Of a stretch of DNA of 64,000 nt, positions 1 through 11,462 are shown one piece after another. Location: assembly GCF_001522545.3 (NCBI RefSeq), contig NC_031768.1, forward strand, positions 87,294,431-87,358,430. The letters are read 5' to 3'. Each line of letters opens with the position of its first letter. The stretch's first letter is position 1. The DNA comes from Parus major. Taxonomy: Eukaryota > Chordata > Aves > Passeriformes > Paridae. A program made the position numbers and the translations under genes. The notes below the pieces were generated by a model that was not told the DNA's origin, did not search any database, and saw only the letters and a list, made by a program, of their open reading frames with translations.

Positions 1-3000
1 GAGTTTCTTTCCAGAAGTAAAATAGGACTCTATGATTTTCCGAGATTTCTCACTAGCCTGCAGAAGCAATTTGGCATCTCTCCATTCCACGTCCCCATTT
101 TGGGCCAGCTACAAGTGAAAAACAAGTCTGTTACAATAGTTACAAAGACACTCCAAGAAATGATACACGTACACAGCACAGAAGAAGAGACCTTTGTAAA
201 GTCCTGTGGTCACTCAGGCAAGAAAAGAACATATTTTCTCATTTAAATACATCTCAGGAGTAAAACTGCACAGCACAGCAATTATTTCCTTCTCCTTGGC
301 CCATGAAGCCACATCTGGAAAGCTGCATCATTTTGGGTCTCCCACTACACAAGAGATATTAGGAGACTGAAGCGAATCTTGAACGAAGAGTCTGAAGATG
401 ACAGGAATGTTGGAACACATGACTTAGAAAAACTGAGGCCAAAAGATTTGGCTTTCTTCAGTCTAGAGAAGAGAAGGACAAAGGAACATCTAAGTACAGA
501 CTCCTGTCACCTAAAAGGGGGTGACAGAGGAGGTGGAGGCACTGTCTCCTCAGAGACACACTGATAAGAGGCAGCACACAAAAGCTGCAGCTAGGGAAAT
601 TTTGGCTAGATATGAAAAAATATTTCACCCTCACAAGACTGGTACAGCACCAAAAAAGGTGCCCAGAGAGGCTGGAGAATCTCCACCCTTGGAAATGTTC
701 AGAACTTGCCTATGCAAAGAATTGAGAGATTTCATCTATCTTTGGAATTAGACGTGCTGCAAGCTGGAGGTCAGCTTAGAGATCTCAAGAGGCTCCTTTT
801 ATCTTAATTTATTCTCCAACTCTAAACTAAGCATGTCTGTAAGGCTGCCTCACAGGGACAAGCAGTCCCAAAACCCTGCCTCACTGAAGAGAAAGCACTT
901 GTCAAGCCCTCCATGTACAACATCCCTGAATGCGATTGAGGAGGAAGCAGGACAGAGGAGACCACAAGTGTTGTGGGGGAGACAGTGCACCCATGACACC
1001 ACCCAGAGTGCAACTCACAGAAGAAAACACTCAGGTGGCAAACTCTCTTTCTGGACAATTAAGAAGGCAGCAGGCTCACAGATGCATTTTACCTGCATGG
1101 CCTTCAAAACAGTTAACCCTTCGAATCTCTCATGTGGGGTGTGAGGCGACCGTCTTGCCCGGTATCCATCTCCTGCTTCCCCTGCTGCCTGGAATACAAG
1201 GATACAGATGAAGGTGACATGCAATAGGGTGCCACCTCTCCTTCATGGAAACCTTACTGCTCTGCCTGCTGAGGAGGAAAGCACACACACAGGAGTTCTT
1301 ACAGGATCCTGGTCTCACCTTTGTCAGTCGGAGAAGGTCCTTACACTCGGACTCTGTCAGCACTTTGTCGAACACAACCCTCTGGGTTCCATTCATCTGC
1401 TGGGAATCCATCGTGACAACAATACCCTCAAAAGGCAGAGGACCTGTTGAGCAGCAAGCACAGATAGGCATAAGCAAGCTTTGGACAAGAATCCCTCGGA
1501 TACCCAACCCCCAGCCTGCATAAGGAAGTGGAGAGACACTATACATTGTCTGAGAAGACAGGACAGTTCCCCAGAAGTGCCCGCTCCTCACAGACCCCTC
1601 GCATGCTTCAGGGGAACCAGAGCACCAGCTGGGGAAGCTGGCCTACAGTGTGTGCTTCAGGAGCCAGCAGAGACTTGAGACTTGCTGGGAGAGCAGCAGG
1701 GAGCTGGGGGAAGTTGAGTGCACTGTAGATTGCAGCAGCAGAACAGGTCCAGCCTACTGGAGTGAGGCTCTGGAGAAAAGAAGGAGGTAAACATCTCCAT
1801 CAACCCTCCTTTCAATCATCTTTCATCAACATCTTATCCCAGAATTATCTCTGGTGAACCCTTCTGCTTTTTCATCCCCAAAGAGAAGCACTGGATATTA
1901 GCTGATAATTTAGCTTTTTGATCTTCAGCCTTTTTTCCCCACCCCCTGTGACCTCTGGATGATGAGGAATGCCAAGGCACTCAGCCCCTTAGAAGGCTCT
2001 GTTCTCACATGTGCCACAACAGAGAACCACTTGGGGTCATTTTAAGCAAAGACTCCACAACAGAACCTTTTAAGAGGCTCTGTATCCACACATAAGAATA
2101 GAGGACCAGCAAAAACATGAGACTCTGCACTCTGTAGTCTGTATCATTCGGCCACAAACCCTTTGGACTTCTGTTTTTCAGGGAAAAACTTCCCCAAGCT
2201 ACATTGTCTGCTTCCAGTTCCCATTTCCCGGCCCCTCCCTTCATGTCCCTTTCAGAAAAATGTTGATTGAAGTTGGGCTGGTGGAGCTGAACCAGGTTGG
2301 GTGTAGAGGCTCCTGGCACACTGAACAGGGATCTGCACGTCCACAGGCTTGTCACACATTCAGGCTGTTCTCAGCTTCTCCAGCCACAGAGCCCTTTGAG
2401 TTTGCGTGCCAGAGATGTACGCACTGAGATTTTGCAAGGTTACACATGCATCAAAGAGGAAGAAAAGAACAGTGAGAAGACTTGCTGAGCCATTCAAGTC
2501 AGTCTACATCTATGCTAGCATTCAAATATCTGAGGATGGAAGACAGCACTTAGCCTGAGTAAGCCTGGCTGCATGCATCCATGACCTCCTTCAAGCTCTT
2601 TTACTCACCCCTCTTCTCCCTCTCTTCCCCATCCAGAGTTTCGTGCTTTTGCTTCTCCTGATCCTCTCTCAGGAGCAAGGGAAAAAACAGAGATCAGGGC
2701 TGTTAGTACACAGAGCTATGCCCAACCCTCCTCTGTAGCAGCATTTCACATCCTTCCAGTTCCTTTTGTGCCCATTTCTCTACATATTACTGTTCTTTGT
2801 ACCACCCCTACTTATACTGCAGTCCTAGCTGACGTGCCCAATCTTACCTGTATTTCTCCTTTAAGTTTTCAGGAATCAGCTCATCTGGAGTCCAAAGATC
2901 CTGTAGGAAACAAACACAGGTGGTTCAGTACACAACAAACCTTGCACTGCTTCTCCAGTGAGTATCAGACCAACCACTGTGGCCCACTTCTCAGGACAGA

Positions 3001-6000
3001 CAAACTGAGCCAATGCATATGGTTACAGCAGTAACTTCAAATCAACTTCAGTCCTGGAGCAGCAGAAAGGCCTTAAAGATCCACCTCATAGGGACCTGGG
3101 GGTCCTTCTCATCAGCATCTGATCCTTTCTGGATCATGGCCTACTAAGGTGAATTCTGACAACTGCGACTGTGAACAAGTGGTGAAACCATGGCAGGAAG
3201 ATTAAGATGATACTGTTACTTACAGGGTCATGAAAAGTTTCTCCCAGATGCTCCACTGCATAATAAATTAACTTCTTCTCCATCAAAGATCTCTGCACAT
3301 AACGCTGAATACTCTATGGAAGCAAAGAGACTGTAAAACAACCACCTCACAAAAGACAACCCCACCCCTTGTCCAGGGCAGAAGCCTGCCCCACCACACT
3401 GCTGTGCACAATTAAAGCCTGTTTTTGTCCTGAAAGGACACTGACTGTGACAGACTAGAAGTAAACTCCAGTTTCTTCAGTCCTGGCCTTGGCACATGTC
3501 TGCAGTGAAGCACCTTTCCCTTTTTGTCTCTTGGACTGTGATCCTGTCTTGTGGGACGGGGGAGGACCAAAAAGGACAGAGCTGGAGTTGTAACTACCTG
3601 TCTGGCTGTGACAGCTGCATCCTCTCCCAGTTCTGTGCGATACTGTTTCATTTTCTCCAACATAGGCTCATCCGAGGGGTAGAAGAGCAAGTAGGAAGCA
3701 GCACATTCAGCAGCTAGTGTGTGGTTCCCAACTTGGGCAGGGACAGAAGAGAACAAACACACACGTTTCTGAAAGACTTGAACAGCGAATGTGGACAGAG
3801 CAGCAGCACCCAGTGTCCCTTACACCAAGCACACATCAGCCCCTGCCTAGCAGGGCCTCCACCCAATGATGGGAATGAACCTGGTGCAGAACAGGCATGC
3901 CTTTAATACTTATTGGGAGCTGGGTTAGAAGAAACAGATTAAAAGTAAGTGTATTTTGAAACAGAGATGGTCCCACTTCCCTCATGCAACAGACATGATG
4001 AGGGGTCTAGCAGCTTCCTTGAGATAAAAGTTTTACCAGTGGTCTGACAGGGGACATAAGAAACAGCTGGGCCACTGAGGGGAGGAGCAGGGGTATGCAA
4101 AAGAAGGGCTGAGGGATGTGTGAAAGCGACAGAGTGACAGGATGACCAGTGTCATGACAGGCCATCAGTTGAGTGAGGGAAGGTATGGCTGCCTCAGAAA
4201 GAACACCACTGCTAAGGTGAGATGCATGGGCAGCCTCTAGGCAGGAAGTAGAAGCCTGCTCTGGAGCTATGTACTGAAAAGGAGGGGATAAAACACTCAG
4301 CAAACAGTTGGAAAAAAATAGTCCTGAAAAAGCATGCTGGAGGAAAGACGTGGGAACAGCCTCCCATGACAGAACCTGGGCAATGAGACTGAAGAAGACC
4401 ACAAGGGACATCTCCCAAGGTGGCCACAGACTTGAATAGAGGTTCTGGGAAGAGTTAGGGGGCAAATAGAAGTAGAGCTCAGGTCAGTGTGCTACTTTTC
4501 CCACGACAAGCTGCCCTCCAGCATCAGAGGCGAAGGACAAGTGTAGGGGTGCCACAGCATAACCTGCTGGTTTGCGCTTCTGCTCACCTTGGCTGTAGGC
4601 AAACTGCAGCAAATCAAGATGAGAGGGTATGAAATCTTCTGTGGCAGAAATTCTCCCCGGCTTTGTGGCAATTTCCAGGACACACTGCTGCCTGCACTTC
4701 AAAACCTGAATGTAATGGGCTGCAAGACAGGAGTAAGAAAGGCAGTAGCCCACAGTTCTTCCAGACAGGAGTGCTGGGAGATGGGATGTGTCCAGGGTGG
4801 GGAGCACAGCCTTCCTACCCAGTCCTCTGTGCCTCTAACACTACCTGCAATGGCTTCATACAGGCCAGGTTGCATTTTCTCCTCATCATCCTCATCCTCC
4901 CAAGGCCCTTCACACAGGGCACGACAATCTTCCAGTGCCGACAGTGCCTCTGAGAGTGACTCCTCCAGCCTGGGCACGGCCTGCAGGTACTCATCTGCAT
5001 CATAGTGCTGCACACCAGTCTCATATGCTTCCTGTGAAGGACAGAACCAGCTCCCTTCATCAGTGTGGGTGACACCAAAGGATGTCCCGACACTTCTGAG
5101 TCGCTCACAGGGTGGTGCTGACACACAGGGGCTCACCTGCTCATGCACAGTCAACCACACAGTGACAGCAAAGACTAGACTTAAGCCAAATAACTGTCAT
5201 CAAAGTCTCTCCATCACACTTGCAGTGGTTTGTCCTCACCTTGAATAGAAAGCTGCAGGAAGACCTTCCTGCAGCCTTTCAGACACAAAGGGGTCTGAGC
5301 AAGACTTTTGCCAAAGGTCTGTAGTGACAGAACAAGGGGCAATGTTACTAAAACTGAAAAAGCGTTTTGATGGAAGAAAAAATATTTGTTGGATTGGAGA
5401 TAAGACACTTTTATGATGATTGTAGTGAGACACTGAAGCAGGCTGCCCAGAGAAGCCGTGGATGTCCCATCCCACAAAGTGTTCCAAGGCCAGGTGGGAT
5501 AGGGCTTTGAGCAACCTGGTCTAGTGGAAGGCGTCCCTGCCTTTGGCAGGGGACTTGGATTAGGTGATCATTAAAGGTCCCTTCCAGGCTAAATCTCTCT
5601 ATCAATCTGTGTATGGGGGCCCTGTCTCTAGCCATGGCCTTTGTGTGGGAATAGATCAGGGTCCCAGACTGGTCCCCAGGGTGGAATAAGAGCTGTTCAT
5701 ACATGGCTGTGCACTGAGCCCTCACCCAGTGTGGAATGGCCTCCAGGTCCTGGAAGCTGTCTGACTTCACCCCTGACATACGCCGGTACTTCTCGATGTC
5801 CTCCCGCATTTGGAGGTGCTGGGGATTAGCGACAAAGAAGGTGTGAGCGGCAGACACGGCCTGATCCAGCTTCTTCAGCTGTGGAGAAAAGGCAGCAGTG
5901 TCTGTCATGTTCCTGCAGGTCTCTGCTGTTCTCACCCACCCCTCACCTCAGCCGCTTCCCGGGTTCATAGAATCACATAATTACAGAATGGGTCAGACTG

Positions 6001-6860
6001 GAAGAGACCACAGCGGGTCATCTGCTCCAACCTCCCTGCACAAGCAGGGTCGTCCTACAGCACATGGCACCAGATTGCAGCCAGATGGTTTTGGAATGTC
6101 TCCGGTGAGGGAGATTCCACAACTGCTTTGGGCAATCTGTTCCAGTGCACGGTCACCCGCATAGTAAAGTTCTTCCTAATATTCCACCTAAAGGTGGAAC
6201 CTCCTGCGCATCAGTTTCTGCCTGTTGCCTCTTGTAGCGGCTGGCACCAGTGAGAAGAGCCTGGCTCCATTCCCTTGGCAACCACCCCCTCGTAGATGCG
6301 CATCAATAAGGTTCCCTCTCGCTTGTCTCTTCTCGAGGCTGAGGGAAAGGCGTCCACCCCCTCGGCTGCCCGGAGAGCACGACAGCACCCCCGGAGGTGG
6401 CAGCTCCCTCCCCGCCGGGGCGGCCCCGCGCCCGGGGCCCGGTGCCCACCTGGAAGAAGGCCACCTGCAGGTAGTTGTAGGGCTCCCTGCGCTCGAAGTC
6501 GCGGCGCACGGCGCGGCTGGCGCGGTGCGCGGAGGGCGCGGGCCGCAGCCGCCGCCCCAGGCAGCGCTGCAGGCAGCCGGCTCGCTGCAGCACCGGCCCG
6601 AGCAGCGCGGCCTCCCAGCGCCCGGGCCCGCCGCCCAAGGGCTCCTCGCGGGCGCAGGCGGCGCGGCAGGCGCGGCGGGCCGCCCGCAGCCCCGCGTAGC
6701 TGTGCAGGGCTCGCTGCAGCAGCTCGGCCGCCCGAGCCCAGTCCCGTGCCAGGTACGCCCGCACCCCGTCCGCGTAGAGCAGGTCGAACGGCACCAGCCG
6801 GCCCGGCGACGTGGCGGCCGCGGCGGCGGCGAGGAGGCTGAGGCACAGCAGCGAGGCCAT
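1..6860 (-). CDS. P3H3: Prolyl 3-hydroxylase 3, 5' part (exons 1-11, cut by window start)
   Basis: Collagen prolyl 3-hydroxylase family (leprecan), an ER-lumen protein modifying procollagen. Exons on the minus strand: 6450-6860, 5726-5878, 4845-5031, 4588-4719, 3598-3731, 3224-3313, 2848-2900, 2609-2667, 1319-1443, 1093-1188 and 1-108 (continuing outside). They join in frame for 516 codons with GT-AG ends. The start ATG at 6860 sits in GAGCCATGGCC and begins an Ala/Leu-rich signal peptide (residues 1-16). The N-terminal TPR-like half carries all four family CxxxC motifs: CRAAC and CLQRC (exon 1), CRALC (exon 3), CRQQC (exon 4). Exon 6 holds IQRYVQRSL; exon 10 holds RRSPHTPHERFEGLTVLKA, the entry to the 2-oxoglutarate dioxygenase domain. 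The catalytic HxD...H residues lie beyond the window. P3H3, rather than P3H1 or P3H2, is chosen from sequence similarity and from the adjacent GPR162. Confidence 0.93.
600..760 (+). repeat. CR1 LINE fragment in P3H3 intron 10
   Basis: Decayed 3' part of a CR1 retrotransposon. It shows the typical order of the family's last bases: a 'gtgcccagagaggctg' block, then a 'ccttggaaatgttca' block. It lies antisense to P3H3, between exons 10 and 11. Confidence 0.55.
5410..5620 (+). repeat. CR1 LINE 3' end in P3H3 intron 2
   Basis: Sense CR1 tail with the family hallmarks: 'ggctgcccagagaagc', 'ggctttgagcaacctggtct' and 'aggtcccttccaggct'. It is 5'-truncated, as most CR1 copies are, and lies antisense to P3H3. 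Confidence 0.8.
5966..6350 (-). repeat. CR1 LINE copy in P3H3 intron 1
   Basis: Antisense-reading CR1 3' end: 'catagaatcacataattaca' (the reverse of the family's GATTCTRTG-type tail), then 'ggtcatctgctccaacctcc', 'caatctgttccagtg' and 'gagaagagcctggctccat'. It runs in the same direction as P3H3 and stops about 100 bases from the exon 1 donor at 6449, at the edge of the CpG island. Confidence 0.85.
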
Positions 6861-7080
6861 GGCTCCGGGAGGAGAAGGCGGAGGAAGAGGAGAAGGGGTC
6901 CGGGGCGGGCGGGCGTCCTGGCGGGCCCCGGGCTCGGCCCGCCCCGGGGGCGGTGCCGGTCCGGGGCCGCGGTGGGCGGGAGGGCTCGGCCCCGGTCCCT
7001 CTGCGCCGGCCGGGAGCCGTCGCTGGCCCGGGAACTCCCGGTGCTGCTGCCGCTGCGTCTGGCGTGACCCCTAGTGCGGG
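6370..7080 (-). promoter_or_regulatory. P3H3: CpG island and promoter of P3H3
   Basis: Very GC- and CpG-rich block covering P3H3 exon 1, the 5' untranslated region and the bases upstream. No TATA box stands out, as expected for a CpG-island promoter. The upstream edge is near 7080, where base composition drops. The exact transcription start cannot be read from sequence. Confidence 0.7.
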
Positions 7081-8165
7081 CGAAGCCTCCCTTTGGGGTG
7101 GGTCAGCCAAACGCCTCCAACGGGACCTCTCCTTGGAGTCAGGCTTGGACACTTCGTGCTCCCATCACATGGAGAACTGCTTTGGAGGTGAAGGGATCTC
7201 CCTCTGACGCTGCCAAACCTTTGCCCATGGCTGGAACTACAGCCAGCACTAGCCAGAAGGTCCATCTCCCACACACTGCCCTTGCACCTTCCTGCCAAGA
7301 GTTGTGTCTGGGGCAGGAGCCTGCTCCAGACCTCACCACTCCCAGCTTTGGTGGTGTGGGCAGTCGAGGGGGGCCTTCCCCCAGAAGCCTCTGTCAGCTT
7401 TCCTGTTTGGCTGAGAAGTTTGGGCCATCTGAAGTTTCACACAAAGTTTGTATTGGAATCAACAATTTGCACTGGTAAAGTAAGATGTTAAGGGTCAGGG
7501 TCTTGGAAAGAATTTAATTATTTCCAAGCCTGGAGTTGCCTCAAAGCAAAACCTTTTGCTGAGCAATGTTAGAAACCCGAGGCCTCTCCTGCTTAGCACC
7601 ACGTCTGAAATGGACAGAAGACCTTTCACCCAGTCTCCCATGACAACTCCTCTAAGGGCATCATTCCCTTTCCTGGGCTGCTAAGCATCTGCTGCCTTTC
7701 AGAGGAACTGACAAGAAAGGATGAAGAGGGAGGAAAAGGAGCCTCGCACATTCTGCATTTCCCTTCCAGAAGCCTGTGAAGCTTCATTAAACATCGGGCC
7801 AATCATTTTGTTTCTATGGAAACAAAATTATTACTAATATAGTATTTTAAAAACAGACACACGATTGACACTCCAAATATAGAATTTTAATACCATTCTG
7901 CGCCTGTCTTGTCTCTTAGGGCAGAGCGGATGCGAGGGTGGAGTTCACAAAGGGACGGGACTGGCAAGGGTGCCAAGTGGCGGTGGCAGCGGTGGATGTG
8001 TTTGTAACCTGAGAGCAGGCACAGGCTGTCTGTCCGTCCGTCCGTTGTGCTCCCTTCTGCGGATCTGTCCCACTTCTTTTTCCCCCACCAGCACGGGGTG
8101 CCGTGTTTTCTGCCTGCTGGCAAGAAAGATGAGAATGCAAATTAGTGATTGGGGTCCCGGGACAA
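7081..8165. other. Intergenic gap between GPR162 and P3H3
   Basis: About 1.1 kb between the predicted GPR162 poly(A) site and the P3H3 CpG island. It holds a short GTCC repeat (about 8030-8045) and AT-rich bases around 7800-7890. I see no coding exon. Confidence 0.6.
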
Positions 8166-8181
8166 AGGGAACGCTTGAAGT

Positions 8182-8187
8182 TTTATT
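8182..8187 (-). terminator. GPR162: Poly(A) signal of GPR162
   Basis: TTTATT on plus reads AATAAA on minus, only about 40 bases after the GPR162 stop. If used, the 3' untranslated region is very short (about 60 bases). A more distal signal is possible but I saw no other perfect AATAAA before the P3H3 promoter. Confidence 0.5.
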
Positions 8188-8227
8188 TAAAAACTGTGAT
8201 GGCACTGAATGTTTTTGATGCTGTCTC

Positions 8228-11200
8228 TCATAGTTTGGGGTCCTGGAAGGTCTGTGGCTCGCAGGCCTCTAGGGTCCGTTCACATGGCGCCTGCTCTCCG
8301 TCCTGCAGACGCCAGACTTCATTGCCAAGCACAGAGCAGCGCCGTGGCCGGTCGGAATTCTCCTCCTCCCTGCTGCCGAGGGAGAGGCGGCGGTCGCGGC
8401 GTGATGCGAGCAGGAGACGGGAGTGCCGTGGGCTGCAGGCTGGGGTGGGTTGTGGCGTCTCGTCGATGAACGTGGTGATCTCATCTCGGAAGAAGCAGGC
8501 GCTGGAGCTGGAGCCCCGGGGCAACAGCCCCCCCTCCAAAAATTGCCGTAGGGTCGTCAGCTCATCTTCTGGGGGCCGCCGGCGGTGCTGGTAGTCATGC
8601 AGCTGGGGAGGCAAGAAACCAGGGCCCCCAGGCTTGCGGGGGGTGGAAATGCGGATGTCGTCAGATGAAGACCACTTGTGTAGGAAGGATGGAGCAGAGC
8701 GGTGGGCGGAGAAGATGTTAGTCTCATCATGTGACATTCTCCGTGAGATAGGGACCTGGAAAACAGAGAAGGGGGCAGGTGATGGAAGACTTGAAGAGTC
8801 AGAACAGGAAGGGAGTAGCTGAGGTTTTCTCAGAGAAGAGAGTCAAGAGGACACAGAGGTGTGGGAAACTGACAGAGAAGGAAGTGGGTTGTGGGGCTGC
8901 CCCGCTAGCTCTTGGCTCACCTGCAGGTAGTGCACCTTCTCCTGGGGCAACAACATGTGGTGCATGGGCAGCAGCTTGATGTCCCGGGAGTCCCGCTTTG
9001 CAGCTGCAGCACCGTTCGCATCGAATCTCACTTTGCAGATCCTGCCATCACCATAATCATCACACACACCATCTGTTGGCAAAGACAAGAACGGCAGTCA
9101 ACACTTTTTGGTCAGAAGAGAAGCATTATCAGGGAGCCTGGACACCATCCTAATGCTTATCTGACTGGTGCTGCCCTACTTGCAGCCCTCAGGGCTCACC
9201 TCTGGACAAGGACCTTGTCATTCTGCTTGCAGCAGCACTAAAGCACCCAGACAATGCCCTATATCTTCTGTCCCACCTTTGCATCACTCACTGTCAGGTC
9301 TTGGACCTTTGGATCAGTGAGTTGGGCTGAGACCCAGCATGTCACTCTAGTTGTGGTTTGGCAACTACACACAATGTATCCATGCTTTCAACTAGTGAGG
9401 AGGATGCTGCACTAATGCTTCCTGGATGCTAGTCCTAAGCCTGCAAGTGAGTGGCAGAGCATTCTGCAGAATAAATTTTCTTGTGGTTGCTGACTCCAAG
9501 CTGTAACATAAATGTCACTGAGCCACCCGCAACACCACAAGATCCTTTTCCTGAAGATCCCCTCTTTCCTCTATAGCCTTTTGGGAAGGTGGTTAGTGAA
9601 GAAAGGTGACCGTGGGTTGGTGAGGAGCTTACCATCCTCTGTGTCTTCCTCAGACATGATAGCCACGCACTGCTCCCACACGGTGCGGAGATCTGCTCGG
9701 TAGCGCTCGCAGGACCAGATGAAAGAGGGGAGCAGCAAGGTCTGCACCATGGAACACCAGAGCACAGCCAGAACCATCCAGGTGGGGGCCGTATCATAGC
9801 GCAGGCTGAAAAAGCTCACGACCTTTAAGGTAAGAAAAAGCAACAATGCCAAGGAGACAGAAGCAGGGATCAAGGGAGAAAGGTAACACGAATCAATTCT
9901 GTAGCAGAACATAATCTGTCTCTAAAGGATTCATCAAGCAATTACCCTGTGTCCCTTTGAAAAACTGCTCCTGGGGTCTTGCCCCAGGTTTGCTGGACCA
10001 TATTCCAAGCTGTCATATCTCTAACATGAGACCTGGTGCTAGCATTCCTTCTTCCTGTGCTCATTACCAGCTGGAGCTAAATAGGTGCTAACAAAGGACA
10101 CAGCCACTGGGAAAAAAATAATCTGTGACTCAGCCTCTCCTCTTTTAAGGGTTCTTTTCGAGAACTTCTCTAGCTCTCCAATTTTGCACAGAATCGACCA
10201 GCTAGCCAAAACCTGAATGCTGCCTACAGCCATACGAGCAGAAGGAAAAAAGACAACTGGATGCATCAGCTGTTAAAGCTTGTGCATCAGTTCTCCAGAA
10301 GCAAACCAGAGAAATAGAAATCTCATTGTTTTTACAAGTAACTTTGCAGAATAATTTCCTCTCCTCTTAGCCACTTAAAACTTGCATAGTGGTTTTAGCT
10401 GTGTGGTGTGTATTCCCCAGGCTTAGACTTAAGAAAATGCTGCTGCGGAAGGATGAGAGAATTACTGCAATCTTTTTAAAACCACCGCTCAGAATAACAC
10501 AGATTCAGATGCGGCAGTTCTGCGGCTGGTGGGACAGGAGAGATGCTTCTCTAAAACTTGAGAGGAAAGCAAATCTGGCTTAACTGCAGACTCTGATGGG
10601 AGAGGGAGAGCTGGATGCTTACCAAGATGGGCACCCCGGTGAGCGTGTCATACAGGAAGACAATGGCGCTTATGAGGTTGGTCATCTGCAAGGAGGTCTT
10701 GGCTGACTCGGAGCCGTCCAGTGAAGACCTCCTTTTGCCTCGTACATCCTCCACCACGATGGCTGGCACATTGAAAGTGGTGTGTGCTGATGAAGAGCAG
10801 GATGACGCTTCTTCTGCTCTCTGATGGCGGCACTGCCGGCGTCTTCTGTGTGCCCACAGGGTTTGGTAGAAGGTGATACCCACGCACACCAAGCCCATGA
10901 CGATTCCTCCGAGCAGCAGGAGGCTAAAGCAGACACCGAAGCCCAGCCCTATTTTGCTGACAATGAACTGGCAGCCACGGGCATAGTAGCGCTCGCCATT
11001 GTTGTGCCAGCCGATGGAGGGCAGGGTGGAGAGGATGAATGACACCATCCAGATCCCCATGACTGCGTGCAGAGCCTGCTTCTTGGCGTTGCTCAGGCGG
11101 TAGTTGACTGGCCACCTCACCATCCACATGCGGTGGTAGGAAAGGGAGGCCACTGTGAAGCAGGTGGCCAGTGCCAGGGTGTAGTACGTGGAGACGAAGA

Positions 11201-11462
11201 CCTTGCAGATGCTTTCGTTCCAGTCGTAGTCGGAGGACTCGCGCCGCAGCTGCACCACGGCATAGGTGGTGAGGGGTACAGCTGCCATAAGGATGTGTGT
11301 GCCAGCAAGGAAGCATAGCAGCAGCTCCAGAGGCTTGTGTTTCTGTTGTTTGGCTGTGATGCTGAGGATAATCCAAGAGTTGGCCAACAGAGCTAACATC
11401 CCACATGCCAGCCACCACAGTGAGTTGTTGTGCAAGGTGGACTCTGATTCAGAGTCCCCCAT
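8228..11462 (-). CDS. GPR162: Orphan class A G protein-coupled receptor 162
   Basis: Rhodopsin-like orphan receptor of the GPR153/GPR162 pair, a plasma-membrane protein with strong brain expression in mammals. Coding exons on minus: 10623-11462, 9633-9822, 8921-9072, 8228-8755; phases join without a stop to give 569 aa (human about 588). The ATG at 11462 is chosen because the in-frame triplet at 11484-11486 is GTG, not ATG. Exon 1 encodes TM1-TM5 and the third loop, with near-identical blocks to mammals such as [20 protein letters not shown] and [20 protein letters not shown]. There is no classical DRY: the region reads [10 protein letters not shown]. The exon 1/2 junction (VPIL|VVSFFSL) completes TM6, and exon 2 holds TM7. 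The tail keeps [22 protein letters not shown] and [13 protein letters not shown]. The stop is TGA at 8228-8230. Confidence 0.96.

Noticed and set aside
6211..7152. 313-codon minus frame covering P3H3 exon 1
   Set aside because: Different frame from the conserved exon 1 protein, Arg/Pro/Ala-rich, a product of CpG-island composition.
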